This document shows, piece after piece, positions 26,628 through 34,228 of a stretch of DNA of 54,274 nt. Positions within the stretch are counted from its first letter, which is position 1, and every line of letters begins with the position of its first letter. This DNA comes from Lachnospiraceae bacterium (GTDB lineage: Bacteria; Bacillota; Clostridia; Lachnospirales; Lachnospiraceae), in NCBI GenBank assembly GCA_030523345.1, contig JAUNIR010000006.1:1-54274 (forward strand), given 5' to 3'. The notes under the pieces were generated by a model. The model was not told where the DNA came from, did not search any database, and was given only the letters and a program-made list of their open reading frames with translations. A program made the translations under genes and the position numbers.

Positions 26628-27752
26628 ATGAAGAAACTGATAATCAAGAGTATAGCATTTATATTGATTATTGCAGCGCTAATCCTTCCGATGAGCATTT
26701 CAGTGGATCCATATAATGTGTTCCATACGAAAGCGCCAAGGGATAACGGCATAGAGTCAAATAAAGGCTTTATAAAAACAGAATATATTAAGAAGAATCA
26801 TGACAAGTTTGATTCCCTTTTATTTGGTTCGTCGAGGGCAGGATTTTACGACATTGGATATCTTAATGAAAAGATGGGAGCAAAATTCTATGACATGGCG
26901 AGCTCTGAATCGCTTGTTAATGAGGAGGCAAAGGAATTAAAAGTTCTAATTAAGGCAGGATTTGTTCCTAAAAACGTGTTAGTACTTGTCGATGATATTT
27001 CATGCTTTGTAGATCCTAAGATTCATGAAAATATGCTTTATAGGGTGCCATATCCGGATGGCGGATTTGCAGATAGAATGGAGTTCTATCTGAAATATAT
27101 GGATTTAATTACGGTAGCAAATTCTATGTCTGTAATAAAAGACCATAAAGCAAAAGTTGAGGCAGAATTAGTTAATGGAGTAGATAATGCATATGATAAT
27201 TCTACACATATGAGTTACACGGACAGGTTTTATGAGACTGGAACGGAGCGTCTTGATAAAGAAAGCCAGTTTGATCCTAATGAAGAACAGTATCAGAAAG
27301 GTTACTGGGTAGATTACTACGATCTAAGAGTAGAAGAGGCTCTTAATGATATGAAAGAGCTTAAGAAGCTGTGTGATGACAATGGTATTAATCTTATTGT
27401 TATGACTAATCCTTTATATCACCTTACATATGAGCAAGATATTGAAAATGGATACCTTATATATTTAAGAGGGATTGCAGATATTACTGATTATTATAAC
27501 TTCAGTGGATTTTCTGAAGTAACTGAAGACTATCATTATTACTATGAAACAAGTCATTTTATGCCAGAGGTTACCCGTATGATGACGGATGCCTTTCTTG
27601 CTAGTGAAAATGCATCAAATAATCATGAAGGAATTAGTGAAGAGTCTGTTTTTGGCTGTCATGTTACAAGCGAAAATGTGGACGAGATTATATCCATACT
27701 AGAAGAACAGGCGATTAAACGTGGAATTAGTGTGTATCAATGCTTAGATTAA
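26628..27752 (+). CDS. SGNH-like exported partner of the MBOAT acyltransferase
   Basis: A 374-residue protein with one N-terminal membrane anchor (about 5-25) and an extracellular domain. LLFGSSRAG (65-72) resembles the block I serine region of DltD/AlgJ/AlgX-like proteins, and ETSHFMPE (307-314) resembles the block V Asp/Glu-x-x-His pair. These proteins take the acyl group brought by the MBOAT protein and put it on the polymer. The family is inferred from motif position and from the gene just upstream; overall similarity cannot be scored here. The ribosome binding site is weak, so it may depend on coupling to the upstream gene ten bases away. Confidence 0.7.
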   Translation: MKKLIIKSIAFILIIAALILPMSISVDPYNVFHTKAPRDNGIESNKGFIKTEYIKKNHDKFDSLLFGSSRAGFYDIGYLNEKMGAKFYDMASSESLVNEEAKELKVLIKAGFVPKNVLVLVDDISCFVDPKIHENMLYRVPYPDGGFADRMEFYLKYMDLITVANSMSVIKDHKAKVEAELVNGVDNAYDNSTHMSYTDRFYETGTERLDKESQFDPNEEQYQKGYWVDYYDLRVEEALNDMKELKKLCDDNGINLIVMTNPLYHLTYEQDIENGYLIYLRGIADITDYYNFSGFSEVTEDYHYYYETSHFMPEVTRMMTDAFLASENASNNHEGISEESVFGCHVTSENVDEIISILEEQAIKRGISVYQCLD

Positions 27753-28324
27753 GAAAAGAGAAATTAGTAAAAAGAACCCCAAAGGCTATTACAATTTTGT
27801 TTGTGAAGATGTTTGTCATGGGAATTGCAATAGAAATGACAGCAGCATATATTTTGTCGGCAATCTTAAACTTTATGCCAGAGGTGTCTGAAAGATACAA
27901 TAGTAATATAAGCACCCTTAAACAGTTCACACCCGAAATGCTTATATATGTATGTCTATTAGCTCCTATTATAGAAGAACTTATTTTCAGAGGGCTGATA
28001 TTGGGAATAATTAAGAAATTTGCACCATTTATTGTAGCCAACATTACCCAGGCAATTGTATTTGGAATTTATCATGGAAACTGGGTTCAGGGAATCTATG
28101 CTTTTTTGCTCGGAATACTAATAGGATATGTGGCATATATTACGGGAAGTATTGTATATACAATTGTATTACATATGGGTGTTAATATTTCGGGAATACT
28201 CATTGATTACATTATTCCTGAAGGAACTAATGGTTTGATAACTTTATTTATAGCATTGATTTCCTTATTAGTTATAGTGGGAATTATAAAAGGAATTAAT
28301 AATGACAGGTTGGCTGATTGTTAA
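27740..28324 (+). CDS. CPBP-family intramembrane glutamic endopeptidase
   Basis: A 194-residue membrane protein with about five or six spans. The CPBP (Abi/CAAX-protease-like) signature is present: EELIFRG with Glu79-Glu80 and Arg84, then FGIYHGNW with His112, and VLHMGVN with His145 and Asn149. Family members cut membrane-proximal peptides; some process bacteriocins or prenylated proteins. It overlaps the SGNH gene by 13 bases and the first ATP-grasp gene by 23, so all three are probably coupled. The substrate is unknown. Confidence 0.9.
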   Translation: MLRLRKEKLVKRTPKAITILFVKMFVMGIAIEMTAAYILSAILNFMPEVSERYNSNISTLKQFTPEMLIYVCLLAPIIEELIFRGLILGIIKKFAPFIVANITQAIVFGIYHGNWVQGIYAFLLGILIGYVAYITGSIVYTIVLHMGVNISGILIDYIIPEGTNGLITLFIALISLLVIVGIIKGINNDRLADC

Positions 28325-29222
28325 CGAGTATCTTAATACTGAAAAATTCATAGAATTACAGGATTTATTCATTGAAGCGTCAAAGAAAAGAAATGTTAAT
28401 TTGTATGTCCATAGTAACGCAGAATTTGTTGTAGACAGTAGTAATGGACGAGTTCTTTCTAAAGCGTTTGATGAGTACCCTGATTTTATTATTTTTTATG
28501 ATAAGGATATATGCCTGGCTGAAGGTTTTGAACGGATGGAAATACCGGTATTTAATAGTGCTGAGGCTATAAAGACTTGTGATAGTAAGCTCGTTACCGT
28601 AGAGAAGATTAGAGAATATAAATCAGGTAAGATAAATACTCCTAAGACATTTAAGGTGCCGTTTTCATACGAAAACATTGGCATTAGTAATGATGCTGAC
28701 TTTTCTTTCCTGGAAATAGTTGAAGAGGAATTGATGGCCTGCAGCGGAAACGGTATGGCGTATCCTATGATTATTAAGGAGTGTTACAGTTCCTTTGGAA
28801 TGGGAGTTCATCTTGCTAATAATAGAGATGAAGCTATTTCACTCATCTGCAAGTTTGGTAATAAAGAGTGCCTTATCCAGCAGTACATAGAGTGCTCATC
28901 AGGAGTTGATGTAAGACTGCAGATGGTTGGAAGTAAATGTGTTGCTTCTATGATGAGAAAAAATGATAAGGATTTTCGTGCAAATATAACAAATGGTGGA
29001 AAGATGTGCGCCTATGAACCTACGGAGGACGATTTAGAATTGGCGGAAGATGTTATGGAATGTCTTGACTTGTCATTTGCAGGGATTGATATCATGCACG
29101 ATGAGCTTGGACAGCCAGTGTTCTGCGAAGCTAATTCAAATGCACATTTTAAAAATTTATATGACCTTACTGGTATAAACTGTGCTGAATATATGATCGA
29201 GTACATATTGGAGAGGATATAG
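28302..29222 (+). CDS. RimK-like ATP-grasp ligase (first of a pair)
   Basis: A 306-residue cytoplasmic protein. The C-terminal two-thirds is ATP-grasp: YPMIIKECYSSFGMGV (Lys and glycine-rich loop), CLIQQYIECSSGVDVRLQMV, FRANITNGGKM, and FAGIDIMHDELGQPVFCEAN with the metal-binding Glu/Asn. RimK-like enzymes form amide bonds between a carboxylate, activated by ATP, and an amine, often adding amino acids to proteins or peptides. The N-terminal 100 residues are a poorly conserved pre-ATP-grasp domain. The acceptor is unknown. It ends one base before the start of the second ATP-grasp gene. Confidence 0.85.
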   Translation: MTGWLIVNEYLNTEKFIELQDLFIEASKKRNVNLYVHSNAEFVVDSSNGRVLSKAFDEYPDFIIFYDKDICLAEGFERMEIPVFNSAEAIKTCDSKLVTVEKIREYKSGKINTPKTFKVPFSYENIGISNDADFSFLEIVEEELMACSGNGMAYPMIIKECYSSFGMGVHLANNRDEAISLICKFGNKECLIQQYIECSSGVDVRLQMVGSKCVASMMRKNDKDFRANITNGGKMCAYEPTEDDLELAEDVMECLDLSFAGIDIMHDELGQPVFCEANSNAHFKNLYDLTGINCAEYMIEYILERI

Positions 29223-30032
29223 ATGTTTAAAGGGCTTTTAGTCTACGACAAGGCGGATGCTGAATATAATAGCTGGTTCGTCAATAGAATTATAGAGACA
29301 GGCGCCAGCATAGGATTAGATATTAAGCTTGTGACGACTGAAGAAGGAGTAGGTTGTGACATACTTAAAATGTGTGATTTTGCAATTATGAGGAACAGAA
29401 ATGCTGAAATGAGCAAAAAATTAGAAGCTCGGGGCATAAAATGTTTCAATTCTTCCTATGTGTGTAGTATTGGCAATGACAAATGGGATATGTATAAAGA
29501 TTTTTCATCTGCTGGAATACCGGTAATGTATACACAGACCTCGAAACTTCCATTTCCATTTGTGCTAAAGCCAAGAAATGGTCATGGCGGAAAAAATGTT
29601 TTTTTAATTAATAATTCTGACGAATTTGAACGAGTTAAGGCAGAAATAGGTGACCTTGATAATTACATATATCAGATGAAGGCCTCAGAAACGGGCAGGG
29701 ATATAAGAGTATATGTGTGTGGAGATATGATTCTTACGGCTATAGAAAGAACTGCAGCCGGTGACGGTGAATTCAGAGCTAACTTCTCGTTAGGTGGAAA
29801 GGCCATAGAACATAGTCTTACAGATGATGAACTAAAGCTGGCGGCTAAGGTGGCCAATAGAATTAAAGCAGATTTTGTAGGGATAGATATTATATATAAT
29901 AATGGTAAGCCGATAGTTAACGAAATAGAAGATGCGGTCGGTACTAGAATGCTCTATGCCAATACAGATATCGATGCAGTGTCTGAATATATGGACTGGA
30001 TTAAAAAGTGCCTTGATGAAACTACGAGATAG
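29223..30032 (+). CDS. RimK-like ATP-grasp ligase (second of a pair)
   Basis: A 269-residue cytoplasmic protein related in layout to the gene before it but clearly diverged. Seen: FPFVLKPRNGHGGKNVFLI (ATP-binding lysine and glycine loop), DIRVYVCGD, FRANFSLGGKA, and FVGIDIIYNNGKPIVNEIED followed by AVGTRML. The last metal site reads Glu-x-Glu-Asp rather than the usual Glu-x-Asn, so its chemistry or metal binding may differ. Two consecutive, directly abutting ATP-grasp genes suggest two successive ligations or a heteromeric enzyme (inference). Confidence 0.85.
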   Translation: MFKGLLVYDKADAEYNSWFVNRIIETGASIGLDIKLVTTEEGVGCDILKMCDFAIMRNRNAEMSKKLEARGIKCFNSSYVCSIGNDKWDMYKDFSSAGIPVMYTQTSKLPFPFVLKPRNGHGGKNVFLINNSDEFERVKAEIGDLDNYIYQMKASETGRDIRVYVCGDMILTAIERTAAGDGEFRANFSLGGKAIEHSLTDDELKLAAKVANRIKADFVGIDIIYNNGKPIVNEIEDAVGTRMLYANTDIDAVSEYMDWIKKCLDETTR

Positions 30033-30042
30033 AATAAATAAG

Positions 30043-30447
30043 ATGAACACGGATAATACAGTAAAGGTTCTATATAAAATAGGACTTTTTCTTTTAGTCC
30101 CGTTTGTTTTAGTTTTTATATTTCTTGGAACGGATAAGGCTGTGGAGTTGCTTATTAGCGAAAATACGGTGTGCGCCTTTAGAACCGTAACAGGATTTAA
30201 CTGCCCTGGCTGCGGCGGCACAAGAGCTGCAATATATTTTGGCAGATTAAGATTTGCAGATAGCTTTAAAATGAACGCTTCTGTGATTGCGGGAGCAGTA
30301 TTATATTTGTTTTTTATAGTAAGACAGTCGATTAGCTTATTTTTAAATATAAAAAGCCTAAAGGAAAAACATATATATGTTATGCTCGGGATGTTTCTAT
30401 TCACAGTATTAGCTAACTGGATAGTGAATAATATTCCAAATTTATAA
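30043..30447 (+). CDS. DUF2752 small membrane protein
   Basis: About 134 residues with three hydrophobic spans. The DUF2752 hallmark is clear: CAFRTVTGFNCPGCGGTRAA, with the paired cysteines in CPGC and the GTRA that follows. The function of the family is not known. I take ATG 30043, ten bases after the ATP-grasp stop; an in-frame ATG at 30016 would add nine residues and overlap that gene. It ends the coupled run that began with clpX. Confidence 0.82.
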   Translation: MNTDNTVKVLYKIGLFLLVPFVLVFIFLGTDKAVELLISENTVCAFRTVTGFNCPGCGGTRAAIYFGRLRFADSFKMNASVIAGAVLYLFFIVRQSISLFLNIKSLKEKHIYVMLGMFLFTVLANWIVNNIPNL

Positions 30448-30472
30448 TAAAGGAATGAAGGAAAACGTTAAA

Positions 30473-30518
30473 AATGCAATGAAAGTATTTGCATTCAGAA
30501 AATAAATTTTACATGCAA
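30473..30518 (+). promoter_or_regulatory. Three ATGCAA motifs upstream of the sugar kinase
   Basis: AATGCAA (30473-30479) and TTGCATT (30489-30495) form a perfect inverted repeat, and ATGCAAT recurs at 30513-30519, about 20 bases before the kinase start. Such spacing could be an operator or a small hairpin. No convincing promoter boxes were found with it. Low confidence. Confidence 0.3.
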
Positions 30519-30539
30519 TATAAAGGTGGAGAGGGTTAT

Positions 30540-32057
30540 ATGAAAATCGCAGGATTGGATATTGGAACTACTGGTTGTAAATGTACAGTTTTTGACAATA
30601 ATGGTAAGGAGCTAGGAAAATCTTACAGGGATTATCCTGTAAAAAGAGGAATATCCGGGCACGAAGTTGATGTAAATAATCTCATGATAGGTGTTTATGA
30701 GGTAATTACAGAAATGGCGTCCAAATTTAGTGACATTTTAGGAATAGGAGTTACAAGCTTCGGTGAGACATTTGTAATGACGGATGAAAACGGCACGCCA
30801 CTTGCTCCTGCTATGATTTATACAGATCCAAGAGGAGCCGATGAGTGTAGGGAACTTTGCGATGCTCTTGGAGAAGAAAATCTTGCAAGAACTACAGGCG
30901 TTTCACCACATGAAATGTATGGCATACCTAAGATGATGTGGATGAAAAAGAATAGGCCTGAAGTCTATTCAAAATGCAGACATATCTATCAGATGGAAGA
31001 TTATGTGGTATATTCGCTTACTGGCAACGCGCAAATTGACTACTCTCTTGCTACAAGGAGTCTTGGCTTTAACATTAATACTTTGACGTGGGATGAGAAA
31101 ATATTTGATGTTGCAGGAATAGATATTAATTTAATGTCAAAGCCAGTGCCTACAGGAACAGATGCAGGTTGCATTACTAAAGAAGTTGCAGAAAAGACTG
31201 GGTTGTCTGTAAACACACATATTGTAAGTATAAGCCAGGATCAGGTGGCAGCTGCAGTTGGCTCCCGTGCATTTGACGGTGAAGTAGGTGTTGACGGTGC
31301 GGGAACGGTACAGTGTTTAACACCTGTTTTTGACAAAATGCCTGATGTAGAAGACATGAGACCAGGAAAATATGTAATTGTTCCTTATGTGATCCCAGGA
31401 AAATACGTTACTTATGCGTTCTCTTATACAGGCGGTGCTTTAATTCAGTGGTGCACTGATAACCTTACTAAGAAGGAAAAGGAACTTGCAAAAGAGGAAG
31501 GGATATCTGTAAATACGTATTTGGAAAGACAGTATGAGAAGGAAAGAGAGGCAGATGGTCTTGATAAAGAGGGACCTTCAGGAATGCTTTTACTTCCACA
31601 TTTTGCAGGAGCTGCAACACCATATATGGATACAGGATCAAAGGGTGCAATTATTGGGTTAAGCGTAGCATCAACAACTGCAGACATATATAGAGCCTGT
31701 ATGGAAGGTGTTACATACGAAATGTACTTAAATTACAAGAATGTATTAAAGGCTGGGGCATGCCCTAAGAAGCTTCATGCAACTGGAGGTGGAGCCCATT
31801 CAAAGGTGTGGATGCAGATGAAAGCAGATGTGCTTGGAATCCCAATTGTTGCCCTTAATACAGTAGATGCAGGGACAGTAGGGTCGGCGATGCTTACGGG
31901 AGTTGCAATAGGTGTGTTTAAGGACATCGAAGACGCTGCTAATCACATGGTAGAAGAATCTACAGTATATGAGCCACGCATGGATTACCACGAAAAATAC
32001 ATGGAAATGTATGAAAGATATGAGAAAATCTATGGGGCGATTAGAGGATTAGTGTAG
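30540..32057 (+). CDS. FGGY-family carbohydrate kinase
   Basis: A 505-residue sugar kinase. GLDIGTTGCKCTVFD at the start is the first phosphate-binding loop, GVTSFGETF follows, DGAGTVQC is the second phosphate loop, YTGGALIQW and ATGGGAHSKVWMQMKADV are typical of FGGY enzymes. It phosphorylates a sugar or polyol (xylulose, gluconate, glycerol or similar); specificity is not readable here. An ATG further upstream (30489) is in frame, but the strong GGTGGAGAGG at 30524-30533 marks ATG 30540 as the real start. It is separated from the DUF2752 gene by 92 bases. Confidence 0.9.
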   Translation: MKIAGLDIGTTGCKCTVFDNNGKELGKSYRDYPVKRGISGHEVDVNNLMIGVYEVITEMASKFSDILGIGVTSFGETFVMTDENGTPLAPAMIYTDPRGADECRELCDALGEENLARTTGVSPHEMYGIPKMMWMKKNRPEVYSKCRHIYQMEDYVVYSLTGNAQIDYSLATRSLGFNINTLTWDEKIFDVAGIDINLMSKPVPTGTDAGCITKEVAEKTGLSVNTHIVSISQDQVAAAVGSRAFDGEVGVDGAGTVQCLTPVFDKMPDVEDMRPGKYVIVPYVIPGKYVTYAFSYTGGALIQWCTDNLTKKEKELAKEEGISVNTYLERQYEKEREADGLDKEGPSGMLLLPHFAGAATPYMDTGSKGAIIGLSVASTTADIYRACMEGVTYEMYLNYKNVLKAGACPKKLHATGGGAHSKVWMQMKADVLGIPIVALNTVDAGTVGSAMLTGVAIGVFKDIEDAANHMVEESTVYEPRMDYHEKYMEMYERYEKIYGAIRGLV

Positions 32058-32083
32058 CAAAAGGATAATGCATAGGCTGACAG

Positions 32084-32695
32084 ATGAATATAGATGAAGA
32101 GAAAAGTATAGATAGTAAATATGGCATGGATACATGCGGCAGAGATGATAGTGGAGAAGATAATGAGCACCATGCATATGAACCAACGCCTTATGATGTG
32201 CTTGGATTGATTGCTGAAAGCGGATTTATTAAATCGTCGGACGTACTTGTAGACATGGGAGCAGGAAAGGGTCGAGCTTCTATATATTTTACTAAAGAAA
32301 CCGGATGTAAGGCTAAGGGAATCGAGTACGATGAAGCTATTTTTAAGGTAGCAGAACGAAATATTGAAACTTCCAAATCAGGTGAGAGAGTTACAGTAAT
32401 TAATACGGCTGCTGAAAAATACGAAATAGATAAAGAAGATACGGTGTTCTTTTTCTTTAATCCTTTTTCCGCAAAGATATTAGAAACTGTTTTGTCGAAC
32501 ATAGAAAATTCTTATTATGATAAGAGACGAGAAATAAAGCTGATATTTTATTATCCGTCCCTTGAATATGTGGGCAGACTTATGACAAAGGACTATCTTG
32601 AATTTGTTGATGAGATTGATTGTTCGCACCTGTACAAGGATAAGAAAGGCCGGGAATGCGTGATGATTTTTAGGGTTTCACCAGGCGAATTTTAA
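32084..32695 (+). CDS. Class I SAM-dependent methyltransferase
   Basis: A 203-residue cytoplasmic protein. YEPTPYDVL precedes motif I LVDMGAGKGRASIYF, then GIEYDEAIF (acidic residue for SAM ribose) and FFFFNPFSAKIL, an NPF-type motif IV. That order is typical of small Rossmann-fold methyltransferases. The very acidic, variable N-terminal 30 residues have no assigned role. The substrate is unknown. It lies 26 bases after the kinase, probably in the same transcript. Confidence 0.83.
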   Translation: MNIDEEKSIDSKYGMDTCGRDDSGEDNEHHAYEPTPYDVLGLIAESGFIKSSDVLVDMGAGKGRASIYFTKETGCKAKGIEYDEAIFKVAERNIETSKSGERVTVINTAAEKYEIDKEDTVFFFFNPFSAKILETVLSNIENSYYDKRREIKLIFYYPSLEYVGRLMTKDYLEFVDEIDCSHLYKDKKGRECVMIFRVSPGEF

Positions 32696-32736
32696 TAGAT
32701 TGAACTACAAATATACAGGATTATTATTAGTTACTT

Positions 32737-33999
32737 ATGAAAATAAAAGTTACAGAATTAGATTATGACAAGGTTATTTCAGAGAAGAAATATCATCATA
32801 TAAGACCGGTAAAACAGTCTAAGTTACTCCGTAAGCTATTTTATCTTGCGTCTATAAAAGAACTTAAGGACGTGGATTTTACATGTACTTTAGAAGGAAT
32901 GGAAGAAATAGCGGGGGATGCTCCTTGTCTATTCCTAATGAATCATTCAAGCTTTACAGATCTTCAGATAACGGCAAAGCTTCTAAAAGACAGGCAGTAT
33001 CACATTATATGTACTAATGATGGACTTGTTGGCAAAGAGGGTATTATGCGCCGTGTGGGATGTATTCCTACAAGGAAGTTCATTCAAGATGTGGAGCTTG
33101 TCCGTGATATGAAATATGCAGTTGATAAGCTTGGCAGCTCAATTCTTATGTTTCCGGAGGCAAGCTATACCTTTGACGGTACAGCAACACCGCTTCCAGA
33201 TTCCCTCGGAAAATGCGTAAAACTGCTTGGAATTCCTGTGGTTATGATAAAAACTTCAGGTGCATTTCTTAGAGATCCCTTATATAACCTTTTGCAAAAA
33301 AGAGATGTAAAGGTGTCGGCAGAGGTTAAGATTCTATTAAATAAGGATGCAATTAAGAAGACTCCCGTAAACGAGATTAATGAGATATTGCGGGATGCGT
33401 TTACATTTGATCATTTTAGAGAGCAGTTTGAAAATGGAATTGTTGTTGATGAAAAATTCCGTGCCGATGGTCTTCATCGAGCATTATACAAATGTCCTGA
33501 ATGTCATAAAGAAGGAAAGATGGAAGGTAAAGGGATATATATAAGATGTAATTCATGTAATAAGGAATATGAACTACTACCAAGTGGAAAGCTGACAGCT
33601 AGGTCAGGAGATACTAAATTCGAGTATGTAACGGATTGGTATGCGTGGCAGAGACGAGAAGTTATGGAAGAGATTGATGAAAATCGCTATTCTATGGATT
33701 TTGACTGCGACATCTATATGCTTTCAGACCTTAAGAGTATTTATAAGGTAGGAGAGGGACACTTACACCATGACAGTAACGGGTTTGTCCTAGATGGGTG
33801 TGAGAATAGGCTACATTACACCCAGAAACCATCTGCTTCATACAGCCTGTATGCTGATTACTACTGGTATGAGCTTGGAGATATGATTTGCATTGGGGAT
33901 ACAAAATGTCAATATTATTGTTTTCCTAAGGACCAGAAAGGTGCTATTGTTGCAAAAGCAAGGTTAGCAACGGAGGAAATGTTTAAGAAGATGCGGTAA
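32737..33999 (+). CDS. PlsC-like acyltransferase with an inserted zinc ribbon
   Basis: A 420-residue protein. The N-terminal part has the lysophosphatidate acyltransferase motifs: NHSSFTD with His70 and Asp75 (Hx4D), and FPEASYTFDG at 139-148 (normally FPEGT). A four-cysteine zinc ribbon follows (C253, C256, C271, C274), and then a C-terminal domain of about 140 residues that I do not recognise. It likely acylates a glycerol phosphate or related acceptor at the membrane face. The zinc ribbon is not part of standard PlsC. The ribosome binding site is weak. Confidence 0.82.
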   Translation: MKIKVTELDYDKVISEKKYHHIRPVKQSKLLRKLFYLASIKELKDVDFTCTLEGMEEIAGDAPCLFLMNHSSFTDLQITAKLLKDRQYHIICTNDGLVGKEGIMRRVGCIPTRKFIQDVELVRDMKYAVDKLGSSILMFPEASYTFDGTATPLPDSLGKCVKLLGIPVVMIKTSGAFLRDPLYNLLQKRDVKVSAEVKILLNKDAIKKTPVNEINEILRDAFTFDHFREQFENGIVVDEKFRADGLHRALYKCPECHKEGKMEGKGIYIRCNSCNKEYELLPSGKLTARSGDTKFEYVTDWYAWQRREVMEEIDENRYSMDFDCDIYMLSDLKSIYKVGEGHLHHDSNGFVLDGCENRLHYTQKPSASYSLYADYYWYELGDMICIGDTKCQYYCFPKDQKGAIVAKARLATEEMFKKMR

Positions 34000-34027
34000 A
34001 AATCTAGAGAAAATTTTAAAAAAGTGG

Positions 34028-34056
34028 TAGACATAATTATTTTTTTCTAGTATAGT
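34028..34056 (+). promoter_or_regulatory. Sigma-A-type promoter for the surface protein/sortase operon
   Basis: TAGACA (34028-34033) and TATAGT (34051-34056) are separated by exactly 17 bases, with a T-rich spacer. Transcription would begin near 34063, giving a leader of about 165 nt before the ATG at 34229. Confidence 0.65.
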
Positions 34057-34090
34057 TGTATTAATTGTGGAAGAGTGTTTCCATATTCTG

Positions 34091-34228
34091 CATGTCTACG
34101 AGGGGTAGAAATCCAGATTAACTGATAAAAATATATATAATACGTGTGTTGTATTAAGGGAGTCACATGAGGGATGTGATTAGTGCTTGGGGAAGCACGT
34201 ACAACGCTTATGTGGCAAGGAGGGTGCT
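34091..34228 (+). promoter_or_regulatory. Structured 5' leader with a predicted three-way junction
   Basis: Hairpin TCTAC-GAGGG-GTAGA occupies 34095-34109. Further on, GTGTTGTA (34146-34153) pairs with TACAACGC (34200-34207, one G-U) and encloses two perfect hairpins: TCACAT-GAGGG-ATGTGA (34163-34179) and GTGCTT-GGGG-AAGCAC (34183-34198). AGCAC (34194-34198) could instead pair with GTGCT (34224-34228) immediately before ATG, which would loop out the ribosome binding site AAGGAGGG. This looks like a regulatory RNA, but I cannot match it to a known riboswitch class. Confidence 0.5.

Noticed and set aside
29832-30404. A 190-codon open frame on the minus strand
   Set aside because: It runs opposite the ATP-grasp and DUF2752 genes, whose motifs are clear. 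It has no recognisable features.
30489-30539. Upstream in-frame start for the sugar kinase
   Set aside because: The extra 17 residues cross the strong GGTGGAGAGG that serves ATG 30540, and are not like the family N-terminus.
34163-34179. CsrA binding site in the leader (AGGGATGT in a hairpin)
   Set aside because: The GGA is partly in the stem rather than fully in the loop, and no CsrA gene is in the window. Kept only as part of the leader finding.
34187-34228. Upstream in-frame start for the surface protein
   Set aside because: It would place codons over hairpin P3 and the AAGGAGGG site, and would break the signal-peptide layout that begins at 34229.
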